Source of the DNA: JANMDU01 sp031375105
GTDB taxonomy: Bacteria > Pseudomonadota > Gammaproteobacteria > Burkholderiales > Burkholderiaceae_C
Length of the DNA: 64,000 nucleotides
Direction: 5' to 3'
Assembly (NCBI GenBank): GCA_031375105.1
Contig: JANMHJ010000047.1
Location: forward strand, 1-64,000
Shown here: piece by piece, positions 34,579-43,984 of the stretch
How positions within the stretch are numbered: position 1 is the first letter of the stretch
How the letters are laid out: each line of letters begins with the position of its first letter
Position numbers and translations under genes: made by a program
The notes under the pieces: generated by a model
Told to the model about the DNA's origin: nothing
Databases searched by the model: none
Seen by the model: only the letters and a program-made list of their open reading frames with translations

Positions 34579-35946
34579 ATGCCGTATTCACAAGCTCAAT
34601 GGAAATCATCGAAGCAGGCGCAGCATTGGAAGCCCATCAGCTTGGCTTTGGCCGCGAGCGCTGCTTTGTGCAGTCTGCCGGCATGGGCCGTGGTGGATGC
34701 GCCTGTGCGCGAGGCCATGGCAGCTATCAACGCCAAGCAAGCTCAAAAAGCTTTTGACACACTCTCCCCCTTAGAGGACACGCGCGCTGGCGATCCTGAT
34801 TTTGATGCTGCCTTGGGCATTGCCGCCAACGAAACGGGGCAATTCGCTCGCGCCATCTTCGCGCTAGAGCGCGTGCTCGCTGTGCAACCCGGCAACGCAC
34901 GTGCCCGCGCTGAGTTGGCACGCGCCATGTTTGCCGTCGGTGACACAGCCAACGCCCGCAAACTGCTGCAAGAAACCAAGGCCGAAGGCGTGCCCGAAGG
35001 CGTGAGCCGAACGATTGATGATTTTTTGCAAGCCATTGACAAAGTCGATGAAGCGGGTCGCTCGGTTGTGAAGCTGCATATTGATGCGGGGATTGGGTAT
35101 GACTCCAATGTGAACAGCGGGCCGTCGCAATCGAGTTTTGCGGTGCCTGCGCTTGGAGGTGCCATCGTTACTCTGCTGCCTTCCGGCCAAAAGACCGATG
35201 CTGCTTACTGGCAACTGGGCGCAGGAATTTCTGGCCGCGCCAATCTCGCGCCGCGTTGGTCTTTCATTGGCAGCGCCAATGCCAGTGTGCGCAAGCACGG
35301 TAACAGCGCCAGCGCATTCAACGTGGAGCAATTGGATGCCAGTGGCGGCGTGACTTATCGCGAAGAGCGACATGAGTTCTCAGGAGTCGTCAACCTCGGA
35401 CAAACCTCCATCGGCGGCTCCACATTGCGCAAAATCGCAGGGCTCACGGGTGAATGGACCTATCGCCCCGATGGCACGCGCCAATGGGGCACGTATTTGC
35501 AAATCGCCAACCTCGATTACCCGTCACAGCCACTGCGCAATGCACTTCGCACCGTGCTTGGCACCAGCTATGCCCAGCAATTGGGAAGTGGCATGATCTA
35601 CTACGCGGGTGGCTATATCGGGCGCGAGAAGGTCGACAGCCCGCTTGTGCCCTATCTTGGCCACAAGCTCGTGGGGCTGCGTACGGGTTTGCAAATGCCC
35701 ATCAATGCGCAGTGGAGTTTGTTTTCCTCTGCTTCCGTGGAGAGTCGCCGCTACGGCGGCCCTGAACCTCTCTTCTTCATCACCCGTCATGACACTCAGC
35801 TTGACTTGAGCGTCGGCGCGGCATGGAAAGTGACTGACAACTGGCGCATCACGCCCCAGCTCAACTTCAACCGCAGCAATTCCAACATCATCGTCAACGA
35901 CAGCAGCAAGACCAGCGTGAGCGTAACGGCTCGCCGCGAGTTTTAA
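34579..35946 (+). CDS. TPR plus outer-membrane beta-barrel protein, Slam/DUF560-like (type XI secretion)
   Basis: From ATG 34579 (GAGGAG upstream) this is 455 aa. A Sec signal peptide ends LCSLPAWAV. Residues about 45-170 hold tetratricopeptide-like helices (FDAALGIAANETGQFARAIFALERVLAVQPGNARARAELARAMFAVGD). From about 180 the sequence alternates amphipathic strands, opening with LHIDAGIGYDSNVNSG and ending in an aromatic residue (TARREF), typical of an outer-membrane barrel. A periplasmic TPR domain plus a 14-strand barrel beginning GYDSNxN is the layout of surface lipoprotein assembly modulators. The gene heads an operon with a putative cargo and a GT41 glycosyltransferase. It has no POTRA domains, so it is not a TpsB partner for the giant adhesin. 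Slam-like function is inference. Confidence 0.75.
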   Translation: MPYSQAQWKSSKQAQHWKPISLALAASAALCSLPAWAVVDAPVREAMAAINAKQAQKAFDTLSPLEDTRAGDPDFDAALGIAANETGQFARAIFALERVLAVQPGNARARAELARAMFAVGDTANARKLLQETKAEGVPEGVSRTIDDFLQAIDKVDEAGRSVVKLHIDAGIGYDSNVNSGPSQSSFAVPALGGAIVTLLPSGQKTDAAYWQLGAGISGRANLAPRWSFIGSANASVRKHGNSASAFNVEQLDASGGVTYREERHEFSGVVNLGQTSIGGSTLRKIAGLTGEWTYRPDGTRQWGTYLQIANLDYPSQPLRNALRTVLGTSYAQQLGSGMIYYAGGYIGREKVDSPLVPYLGHKLVGLRTGLQMPINAQWSLFSSASVESRRYGGPEPLFFITRHDTQLDLSVGAAWKVTDNWRITPQLNFNRSNSNIIVNDSSKTSVSVTARREF

Positions 35947-35972
35947 TTCGTTAGATACGCAAGGAGCTCATC

Positions 35973-38900
35973 ATGCGACACAACAACCGCCTCCAACTCA
36001 CCGCCCTGATCGCCGCCTTGGCCAGCGCCTATCCACTTCAGGTTCTCGCCAACGCGGGCATCACGCAGTTCAGCATCGGCGACGTATCTGTGCAACGTGC
36101 GGCAGCCAATGCACCTTTGGCCAGCGGCAGCCGAATTGAGAGCGGAGACCTGATCACCACCGGCAACACCGGTCGCACCCAGCTGCGCTTCACCGACGGC
36201 GGCATGGTCTCGCTCCAGCCCAACTCCCAATTTAAAATCACCAGCTACAGCGATGCAGCCGCAGGTAAGCAAGACAGCTTCCTGGTGGATCTCGCACGCG
36301 GCGGCATGCGCGCTTTGACTGGCCTGATTGGCAAACGCAATCGCGACAACTACAAAGTCACCACCGCCACAGCCACCGTTGGCATTCGCGGATCGGGCTT
36401 TTCAATGGCCTATAACGCCGACGGCACGCTGGGCGTGACCACCGAGCAAGATGCAATCGAAGTTTGCACGCAAGCGGGCTGCATTGGCTTGAATTTGGGC
36501 GAATCGGCCTTGGTGACCAGCGCACAATCCCTGCCCACGCGCACACGAGACCGCGCCAGTTGGACATCTCCCAGCCCACGGCGATTGATCACAGCACGCA
36601 ATGACGATATCAACAGCGAAGGCAGAACCGCAACGATTCGCGTAGAAACTGGCCTGGCTTTCACAAGCGCCGGTTTGAGCGCTGGCGAAGGAAATGATAT
36701 CCGGCTCTATCTAGACGGCGCAGCCGCTGGCAATGCGAATACCGGCACCATCCTAGGCTACGCAGCCAATGTGGAGTCAAAGGATGTGGGCCGATCAGGA
36801 CAAATCACCGTGGTCGACCGAAGCGGTTCGCTCTCAAATGGCGATCTCATGATCTTGGGCACTTGGCAGGGAGCGCAATGGACCGGCAGCCAGCCAGACA
36901 CGCTGTCGCAATCTGCCTTCGTGATGGGTGTACCAACGCCCCAGTCTGCCTTGTCCGCAGCAGCTGGCAGACAAGCGCGCTACGACCTGTCAAGGGCCAC
37001 CAACGTCTTCTCTTCCAACACCCTCGCCCAAGGCACCTTGCTGCCCACCAGCCATGTGATGGTGGATTTCAGCAGCGCTCAGAGACAGCTCGGTGTTCAG
37101 CTGGATGTGTCTATGTCATCGCTGTCGACGAGCTCATTGTCTAGTGCTCAGACACTACCGCAATCAACGCAGTACAGCTTTTCAGGATCAGCAAGCACAT
37201 CGAACGCTGGTTTTTATGGTGCACTTACTTTGAACAGCAGTGAAAGCTATCCAGTGGGTCAATTCAATGGCTTTTTTGGTGGCAGAGCGGCAGAGAATAT
37301 CGGCTTGAGTTTTGAAGCAAGCACCCCAAACCATGGAGATATAGCGGGCGCTGGCGTCTTTGCGCGTGGTTCGCTCAGCTCGCCCCCGCCTCCTCCACCC
37401 CCACCTCCTCCACCTCCTCCTGCGCCACCAACGAATATTGCCTTGACCAGCGCCGGCCTGGACTTTTACAACAGCAGCAATCCTCGCCTGTATCTCAATG
37501 GAGTCACCACGCAATCGGGCAACGGTAGTTTGCTAACCTACCTCTCAAGCACCAACGATCAAGCCCAAGACGGCACAGCCACCGAGCAAACAAGATCAGG
37601 CTCAGTGGCTACCGGTGACCTCATGATCCTAGGCTCGTGGGCGAACGTCAATTGGAGTGGCAGCAATGCCGGCACACTGAATCAATCGGGCTTTGTCATC
37701 GGCCAGCCCACGTCCAATGCAACGCTAACAGGCTTCAATGATCTGCGTGGCCAATACAACTTGACGGCAGGTACACCGGTCTATACCGACTATGGCCCCA
37801 GCGGCACGCTCCTCAGTACCAGCAACGTGATTGTTGATTTCCGTAGCGCTTTTGGCGCAATGGACATCAACCTTGATATCAACCTACCGAGTAACAACCT
37901 GCTCATACCACTGGCATCCAACAACTCGTCTACGGGTGGTATGACCCACAACCTGCGCGGATCAGCCAATGCCACCAGCGCCGGTTTTTCAGGCACGCTG
38001 GGCGCGACCAACTCGGATGGCTATTTCGTAGGCACGGGTCAAGCTGCAGGATTTTTCGGCGGCTCGCAAGCGGGTACGCTGGGTTTGAGCTACAGCGCGA
38101 ATCTGAATGACGGTGATGGGGTCAATATTGCCGGCGCAGGCCTTTTCACACGTGGACAAACTAGCGCATTTTCAAATGTCAATGTCAGCAATGACGGCAT
38201 GAAACTCCATATGCTTGATGGCAGCGGGGTTTTTTATACCAATGAATATCAAAGCAACAACACCCTTATATCCGGAGAAGGAAACGCAACTTTCTCTGGC
38301 GCACAGTTAACACGTTGGTCAGAATACAGCAGCTCCGGCAGAGTCGTTACTCAAACACCGCAGAATGCCAGCCCTGCCCAACTGTATGGCTCTGTTGGGC
38401 AACCCAATCAGGATAGTTTCTTAGGCTGGGGCGCGTGGGCTGCTGGCTCTTTGACGAACGGCCAAGCTAGCCCCACCAACTTAACCAATGTCCACTATAT
38501 CGTGGGCACGCCCACCTCAAGCATGCCCTACAGTGGCGTAGCTACCTATGGTTTGATCGGCGGCACGGTACCGACCTCCACCTTAGGTGGCAACGGTCAA
38601 CTGCTGTCCACCAGCAATCTCGCGGTGAACTTCGGCAATCAAAGCCTCACAGCGAACATCCATCTTCAATTTGGCAGCACCAATGCCAGCTTCAGCCAAG
38701 TGGGCGACATATACGGATCGTCTTTCCGCTCCACAGGCTGCGGAAACAATTTTTTCAGCGGTATCTTTAGCGGCCCCGATGCCATGCGCGCCGGCTTGGT
38801 GTACGGCCGCGACAACCACCCCACTTTAGGCAATATTCGAGGTGCTGCAGCATTTCAGCAAAGCTCATTCAATCGCAGCATCATTTCTCCAAACCAGTGA
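35973..38900 (+). CDS. FecR-domain surface protein with three barrel-like repeats (putative T11SS cargo)
   Basis: This is a 975-aa exported protein (AAGGAG before ATG 35973). A Sec leader ends VLANAG. Residues about 30-190 are a FecR domain (GDVSVQRAA, LITTGNTGRTQLRFTDGG, ATATVGIRGSGF). Three related modules follow at about 222-460, 487-730 and 735-970, each with a GDLMILGxW segment, a xxVxVDF strand and an end like AGFFGGSQAGTLGLSY followed by AGAGLFTRG. A 13-residue proline run (about 473-485) separates the first two. The modules resemble the C-terminal eight-strand barrels of TbpB-like proteins that Slam systems export. There is no lipobox, so the product would be soluble or surface-attached. 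N-x-S/T sequons are abundant, which matters because a GT41 enzyme is encoded next door. Fold and role are inferred. Confidence 0.75.
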   Translation: MRHNNRLQLTALIAALASAYPLQVLANAGITQFSIGDVSVQRAAANAPLASGSRIESGDLITTGNTGRTQLRFTDGGMVSLQPNSQFKITSYSDAAAGKQDSFLVDLARGGMRALTGLIGKRNRDNYKVTTATATVGIRGSGFSMAYNADGTLGVTTEQDAIEVCTQAGCIGLNLGESALVTSAQSLPTRTRDRASWTSPSPRRLITARNDDINSEGRTATIRVETGLAFTSAGLSAGEGNDIRLYLDGAAAGNANTGTILGYAANVESKDVGRSGQITVVDRSGSLSNGDLMILGTWQGAQWTGSQPDTLSQSAFVMGVPTPQSALSAAAGRQARYDLSRATNVFSSNTLAQGTLLPTSHVMVDFSSAQRQLGVQLDVSMSSLSTSSLSSAQTLPQSTQYSFSGSASTSNAGFYGALTLNSSESYPVGQFNGFFGGRAAENIGLSFEASTPNHGDIAGAGVFARGSLSSPPPPPPPPPPPPPAPPTNIALTSAGLDFYNSSNPRLYLNGVTTQSGNGSLLTYLSSTNDQAQDGTATEQTRSGSVATGDLMILGSWANVNWSGSNAGTLNQSGFVIGQPTSNATLTGFNDLRGQYNLTAGTPVYTDYGPSGTLLSTSNVIVDFRSAFGAMDINLDINLPSNNLLIPLASNNSSTGGMTHNLRGSANATSAGFSGTLGATNSDGYFVGTGQAAGFFGGSQAGTLGLSYSANLNDGDGVNIAGAGLFTRGQTSAFSNVNVSNDGMKLHMLDGSGVFYTNEYQSNNTLISGEGNATFSGAQLTRWSEYSSSGRVVTQTPQNASPAQLYGSVGQPNQDSFLGWGAWAAGSLTNGQASPTNLTNVHYIVGTPTSSMPYSGVATYGLIGGTVPTSTLGGNGQLLSTSNLAVNFGNQSLTANIHLQFGSTNASFSQVGDIYGSSFRSTGCGNNFFSGIFSGPDAMRAGLVYGRDNHPTLGNIRGAAAFQQSSFNRSIISPNQ

Positions 38901-41041
38901 ACTCGCCCTCGCCTGCGGATGCCGTGGCTGACCTGCTCAAACAAGGCGAGCAGTTACATTTAGCCGGGCAGCTGAGTCAGGCACTGGCGTTGTTTCAACA
39001 GGCCTTGGCGCAAGATAGCTCGCATCTGCCTGCTGCTAACGCCTGCGCCACCGTCTTGCTTGAGCTAGGCCGCAGCAAGGAGGCCTTCCAACTGCTTGAC
39101 TTTCGCCGCGCAGCTGTGTTGCAAGATGCCGATTCGGCCTGTAATTGGGCCATTCTGGCTGAGCAACTGAAGTTGCCTGCGTTGGCCATCCAGGGCTATG
39201 AGGCTGCGCTCAAAATCGCACCTGACCACCTGCGCGCCCTGAACAACGGCGGGCTGCTTGCCGCTAGCCAGCAGCAATGGGCATTGGCGCAAGAGCGCTT
39301 GTCTCATGCGCATGCCCTGGCTGCGCAGGACGTGAATATCAGCATCAACCACTGTGATGTCTGCACCGCTGCGCACAATGATTCGCTGGCGCTGACCGTC
39401 ATTCAAACCGCGCTGGCCTTGCAGCCGCAACGACCCGATCTTCAACTGCGTTTGGCGATGCAGCTGACCTTCAATGCGCAGTTTGAAAAAGCCAACATCG
39501 CTTTGAACAGCTTGTCTGATGCTGCACGCCAGATCTTGACCGACTACCTAGAATCCATCGGCATCAGTGCGAGTCGGTTCGGCTGGACTGCCAAGCGATT
39601 GCCTAGCGCTGAAGCACTCTACCAACTGCATGCCTTTGATGCCATTCTGAAGTGTGATTGGAAAGGGCAATCGCAGTTGATCTCGCTGATGCGCGACTGG
39701 ATTGAAACCTCACATCTGCATCAAGAAGGCCATGACTGGCGAGATTTGCAGTTTTATGCGCTGATGCTCCCTTTGAGCGAAGAGCAGCAAGGTCATGCCT
39801 TGCAAGACGGTCGCCGCTACTTTGTGAAACGATCAGGCCCTCAGCAACTGCCTGCATGGCGTGAACATTCTGATGGCCGAATCCATGTCGCGATATCCGC
39901 CCAAAACCTACACGAAGAACGCCAGCGCAGTCTTTTGTTCGGTTGGATCAAACGCATTGACCCACAACGCTTTGGGATTCATATTTTTTCTCAAACCCCT
40001 TCCCCGACCCGACAAGATTCTCGCAGCATCTCTCAATTGAGCGCCAGCTTCACTGAAATAGCCTCCATGAGCAGCGCAGATGTCGTGCAAAAAATCAGAT
40101 CCATAGGCGCTCCTATCTTCATGGACACGGCCTACTACACACCGTCATGCCGTGCTGATTTGCCTTTTTATGGTGTCGCGCCCGTTCAACTGCGCCATCA
40201 AAGCTGGCAACGGCTCAACCCCGGCACGGTGCAGTTCCTGATCGGTGATCGCTTCACAACGCCCGATGGCTACCAAGGCTCAGGCAATCATGGTGGTTCG
40301 ATACACGGCCCCACGGTGCGCTTTGAGCACAGCTGCTGGCTTCACAGCGACGACACCGCACCCCATACATCGCCACAGACACGCCATGAATTGGGGCTGC
40401 CTGAACATGCGCTGCTTCTGTGCAGCCGAGTCGGCACGGCAATGATCGGGCCGGCCAGTTTTTCGCTTTGGATGCAGATCTTGAAACATTTACCCGAAGC
40501 AGTCTTGTGGCTGCCCGCTTTTGATCGCACGGCACAAAGCAATCTGAGGCGCGAAGCTGACATGGCCGGGATTGCTGCACAGCGCTTGATTTTTGCCGCC
40601 TCTACCAACCGGGCTTTGCAGTTGGCGCAGTTGCAGCATGCGGATCTTTTCTTAGACACCCTGCTGTTCAATGCCAACCACGGATTGGTCGATGCCTTGC
40701 GCATGGGTGTGCCTGCGCTGAGCTGCGCGGGGCACAACATGGCTTCGCGGCTAGGCGGCAGCATCATCCGCTCTGCCGGCTTGCCTGAACTTGTGTTTGA
40801 CAGCGAGGTATGGGGCGTTGAGGCTGCTCGTAAGCAATATCTTGAACGCGCCATTGCTTTGGGGCAAAACCCCAGCGAACTACAGCAACTCAAAACCCGC
40901 CTGAAGACTCAACAAGCCACCGCCCCTCTGTTCCAAATCGATCAGCGTGTGGCTGAATGGCAAACCGCTTGGGAGATGATGGCAGCGCAAGCGCGGCAAG
41001 GGGCAGGTTTCACAGCCTTTGACGTACCTGTCACCTCTTGA
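38897..41041 (+). CDS. TPR-containing GT41 glycosyltransferase (OGT/SPINDLY-like)
   Basis: This is a 714-aa cytoplasmic protein starting at GTG 38897, which overlaps the upstream stop by 4 nt. Residues about 5-210 are tetratricopeptide repeats (QALALFQQALAQDSSHLPAANACATVLLELG and following units). The C-terminal half matches family 41 glycosyltransferases: HVAISAQNLHEERQRSLLFGWIKRID, then LIFAASTNRALQLAQLQHADLFLDT, and the donor-site region DALRMGVPALSCAGHNMASRLGGSII. GT41 enzymes move GlcNAc or hexose onto Ser/Thr, or onto Asn in the HMW1C branch. Tight coupling to a barrel porin and an exported FecR/barrel protein suggests glycosylation of that cargo before export. The acceptor and sugar are unknown. 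Confidence 0.85.
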   Translation: MNSPSPADAVADLLKQGEQLHLAGQLSQALALFQQALAQDSSHLPAANACATVLLELGRSKEAFQLLDFRRAAVLQDADSACNWAILAEQLKLPALAIQGYEAALKIAPDHLRALNNGGLLAASQQQWALAQERLSHAHALAAQDVNISINHCDVCTAAHNDSLALTVIQTALALQPQRPDLQLRLAMQLTFNAQFEKANIALNSLSDAARQILTDYLESIGISASRFGWTAKRLPSAEALYQLHAFDAILKCDWKGQSQLISLMRDWIETSHLHQEGHDWRDLQFYALMLPLSEEQQGHALQDGRRYFVKRSGPQQLPAWREHSDGRIHVAISAQNLHEERQRSLLFGWIKRIDPQRFGIHIFSQTPSPTRQDSRSISQLSASFTEIASMSSADVVQKIRSIGAPIFMDTAYYTPSCRADLPFYGVAPVQLRHQSWQRLNPGTVQFLIGDRFTTPDGYQGSGNHGGSIHGPTVRFEHSCWLHSDDTAPHTSPQTRHELGLPEHALLLCSRVGTAMIGPASFSLWMQILKHLPEAVLWLPAFDRTAQSNLRREADMAGIAAQRLIFAASTNRALQLAQLQHADLFLDTLLFNANHGLVDALRMGVPALSCAGHNMASRLGGSIIRSAGLPELVFDSEVWGVEAARKQYLERAIALGQNPSELQQLKTRLKTQQATAPLFQIDQRVAEWQTAWEMMAAQARQGAGFTAFDVPVTS

Positions 41042-41068
41042 TGCTACAGGCTTGAAGTGATTTTGGCA

Positions 41069-41116
41069 TTTCGCCCTTATAAAATGCGCCTAGTATGCTA
41101 TCTATTTAATAGCATC
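41069..41116 (+). repeat. Dispersed 45-bp repeat, copy 9
   Basis: CCCTTATAAAATGCGCC is followed by the hairpin ATGCTATCTATTTAATAGCAT, here split as TGCTAT, seven bases, ATAGCA. It lies between the convergent glycosyltransferase and polA genes and may act as a bidirectional hairpin. Confidence 0.75.
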
Positions 41117-41136
41117 TTTACCGCACTCACGCCACC

Positions 41137-43935
41137 TCAATGTGCCTGATCCCAGTTCTTGCCCACGCCCACTTCAGCCACCAGCGGCACTTTGAGCTGC
41201 GCCACGCTGGCCATGATGCGGGGGATCTCCACTTTCAGCCAATCGAGCTCATCTGAAGGCACTTCAAAGACCAATTCGTCATGCACCTGCATGATCATCT
41301 TGGTTTTCAAAGCTTTCGAATCCAGCTCGTGCTGCACAGCGTTCATGCTGAGCTTGATCAAATCTGCCGCCGTGCCTTGCATGGGTGCGTTGATCGCGGC
41401 GCGCTCAGCGCCTGCGCGGCGGGGGCCGTTGGGGCTGTTGATTTCTGGCAGGTAGAGGCGGCGGCCGAGCACGGTTTCGACATAGCCTTTGGCTTTGGCA
41501 GACAGCCGCGTCTCATCCATATATTGCTTCACGCCAGCGAAGCGGGCGAAATATCGCTCGATATAGTTTTTAGCAGCGGTGTTGTCAATGCTGAGCGCTT
41601 TGGCCAAGCCGAAAGCGCTCATGCCGTAGATCAAGCCGAAATTGATCACCTTGGCATAGCGGCGCTGCTCGCTGCTCACATCGGCTGCGGATAAGCCAAA
41701 CACCTCTGCCGCCGTGGCGCGGTGCACGTCGATGCCATCGGTAAACGCTTTGATCAGCGCTTCATCGCCGCTGATGTGCGCCATGATGCGCAGCTCGATT
41801 TGCGAATAGTCGGCGCTAGCAATCAATGAGCCTGCGGGTGCAACGAAAGCTTCGCGCACACGGCGACCTTCAGCTGTGCGGATTGGGATGTTTTGCAAAT
41901 TCGGATCGTTGCTCGACAAACGCCCTGTGACGGCCACCGCTTGCGCGTAATGCGTATGCACGCGGCCCGTACGCGGATGGGCGAGTTGGCCGAGTTTGTC
42001 GGTGTATGTGCCTTTGAGCTTAGAGATGCCTCGGTGCTCTAAGATTTTTGCAGGCAAAGGGTAATCTTCTGCGAGCTTTTCCAGCACTTCTTCATCGGTG
42101 CTTGGTGCGCCGGTGGCGGTTTTCTTCACCACGGGCAGGCCTAGCTTGGTGAAGAAGATCTCACCGATTTGCTTCGGGCTGGCCAGGTTAAACGGCTGCC
42201 CGGCCAGCTCATGCGCCTGAGATTCCAATTGCATGATGCGCTGCCCCAGCTCATGGCTTTGAGTGGCCAAGAGCTGGGCATCAATCATCACGCCGTTGCG
42301 TTCAATGCGATACAGGCTTTCCGAGCTTTCGATTTCCAACTCGTAGATGCCACGCAGTTTGTCATTGGCTTGGAGCTTCGGCCAGAGCGCCAGATGCACG
42401 TCCAGCGTTTGATCGGAATCTTCGCAGGAATACTCTGAGGCTTTCTCAATATCGACCTGAGAGAAAGAAATCTGGTGCGCCCCTTTGCCGCACAGATCTT
42501 CATAGCTGATGCCACTCCGCCCCACATGCCGCTCTGCAAGGCTGGTTAAGTTATGCGGCTTGTGTACTTCCAACACGTAGCTTTGCAGCATCGTGTCATG
42601 CACATAGCCCTGCACTTCAACACCGTGGTTGGCAAACACATGACGGTCGTATTTGACATGCTGGCCGAGCTTTTTATGTTTTGCATCTTCCAGCCAAGGC
42701 TTGAGCTTGGCGAGCACTTCGTTGATGGGCAACTGATCCGGCGCATCGGCGTAGGTATGTGCGAGGGGAATGTAGGCTGCTTCACCGGGCGTGATGCTGA
42801 AGCTGATGCCCACGATCTGCGCTTGCATTTCATGCAGCGATGTGGTTTCAGTATCCAACGCGGTGAGCTCAGCCGCATTGATTTTTTCATGCCATGCGTC
42901 AAAGGCTTCCCAGGTGAGGATGGTGTCGTATTTTTTGTCGCTGACCTTGGAAACCGCAGGTGCCTCTTCGGCAAACAGATCATCCATCGCAGGAGCGGGT
43001 GCGGCTGCCGCAGATTTCTTGCCCAATCCCGCCGCCAGCCCTTTGAAGCCATATTTTAAGTAAAAATCGCTAAGTCCCGTTATGTTCTCTGCGCCGAGTG
43101 CTACTGAATTCATAGCAGGCAGGTTGTCGATATGTCCGGCCAAGTCGCAATCCGTTTTGATCTTGAGCAGCTCACGACCCTTGGGCAGCCAGTCACGCGC
43201 CTTGCGCAAATTTTCCCCCGCCACGCCCTTGATCTCATCCGCGCGCGCCATCAGATTTTCCAGCGAGCCGTATTCGTTCAGCCATTTCGCTGCCGTTTTC
43301 GGGCCTACTTTTTCCACGCCAGGCACGTTGTCCACCGTATCGCCCACGAGGTTTTGATAGTCCAGCATCAAGCTCGGTGGCACGCCAAACTCTGCCGTCA
43401 CGCCCGCCACATCGCGCTTTCTGCCATTCATCGTGTCAATCATGGTGATGTGGTCGGTCACCAGTTGCGCAAGGTCTTTATCACCACTGGAGATGATGAC
43501 CTCCATACCTTGGCTTGCACCCAACCGAGCCATCGTGCCAATCACGTCATCCGCCTCCACGCCGGGCACCGCCACCACTGGCCAGCCTTGCAGCCGCATC
43601 ACCTCATGAATCGGCGCGATCTGGCTGCGCAAATCATCGGGCATGGGTGAGCGATTGGCTTTGTATTCTGGATAAAGCGCATCGCGGAACGTGGGGCCAC
43701 TGGCATCAAAAATGCACACCGCGTAGGCTGAAGGAAATTGCGTGCGCAGCGCCGCCATCATATTGATCATGCCGCGAATCGCACCTGTGGCCGCGCTGCT
43801 CGGATCACCGGGCACGGCACGCAAATCGGGCATTGCATGAAAGGCGCGATACAGGTAACTCGAGCCATCCACCAGCAACAAGCGGTTGGATGGCACTTTT
43901 TCGGGAGATTTTTCGGAGCTTGAGGTATCAGTCAT
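41137..43935 (-). CDS. polA: DNA polymerase I
   Basis: DNA polymerase I (932 aa from ATG 43935; TAGGCAG lies upstream, and a TTG at 43950 would add five residues). The 5'-3' exonuclease domain spans about 1-270 (LLLVDGSSYLYRAFHAM, VEADDVIG, SSGDKDLAQLV). The 3'-5' proofreading domain (about 325-510) keeps its acidic residues (ALDTETTSLHE, and YSCEDSDQTLDVH), so editing is probably active. The polymerase domain has DYSQIELRIMAH, RRYAKVINFGLIYGMS and MQVHDELVFEVP. A dispersed repeat is translated in frame at about 272-288 (LPAMNSVALGAENITGLS), exactly at the join between the first two domains. Confidence 0.97.
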   Translation of the reverse strand: MTDTSSSEKSPEKVPSNRLLLVDGSSYLYRAFHAMPDLRAVPGDPSSAATGAIRGMINMMAALRTQFPSAYAVCIFDASGPTFRDALYPEYKANRSPMPDDLRSQIAPIHEVMRLQGWPVVAVPGVEADDVIGTMARLGASQGMEVIISSGDKDLAQLVTDHITMIDTMNGRKRDVAGVTAEFGVPPSLMLDYQNLVGDTVDNVPGVEKVGPKTAAKWLNEYGSLENLMARADEIKGVAGENLRKARDWLPKGRELLKIKTDCDLAGHIDNLPAMNSVALGAENITGLSDFYLKYGFKGLAAGLGKKSAAAAPAPAMDDLFAEEAPAVSKVSDKKYDTILTWEAFDAWHEKINAAELTALDTETTSLHEMQAQIVGISFSITPGEAAYIPLAHTYADAPDQLPINEVLAKLKPWLEDAKHKKLGQHVKYDRHVFANHGVEVQGYVHDTMLQSYVLEVHKPHNLTSLAERHVGRSGISYEDLCGKGAHQISFSQVDIEKASEYSCEDSDQTLDVHLALWPKLQANDKLRGIYELEIESSESLYRIERNGVMIDAQLLATQSHELGQRIMQLESQAHELAGQPFNLASPKQIGEIFFTKLGLPVVKKTATGAPSTDEEVLEKLAEDYPLPAKILEHRGISKLKGTYTDKLGQLAHPRTGRVHTHYAQAVAVTGRLSSNDPNLQNIPIRTAEGRRVREAFVAPAGSLIASADYSQIELRIMAHISGDEALIKAFTDGIDVHRATAAEVFGLSAADVSSEQRRYAKVINFGLIYGMSAFGLAKALSIDNTAAKNYIERYFARFAGVKQYMDETRLSAKAKGYVETVLGRRLYLPEINSPNGPRRAGAERAAINAPMQGTAADLIKLSMNAVQHELDSKALKTKMIMQVHDELVFEVPSDELDWLKVEIPRIMASVAQLKVPLVAEVGVGKNWDQAH
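43070..43118 (+). repeat. Dispersed 45-bp repeat, copy 10, in the polA interdomain linker
   Basis: AAGTCCCGTTATGTTCTCTG is followed by GTGCTACTGAATTCATAGCA. It is read in frame on the minus strand as MNSVALGAENITGLS in DNA polymerase I. Confidence 0.75.
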
Positions 43936-43984
43936 CTGCCTATTGTCCACCCTCTACAATCTGGCCAGTTCAAGTGATCCAAAA

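Noticed and set aside
34579..35946. The barrel protein as the missing TpsB partner of the giant adhesin
   Set aside because: It has a TPR domain instead of POTRA domains and is coupled to a different cargo and a glycosyltransferase.
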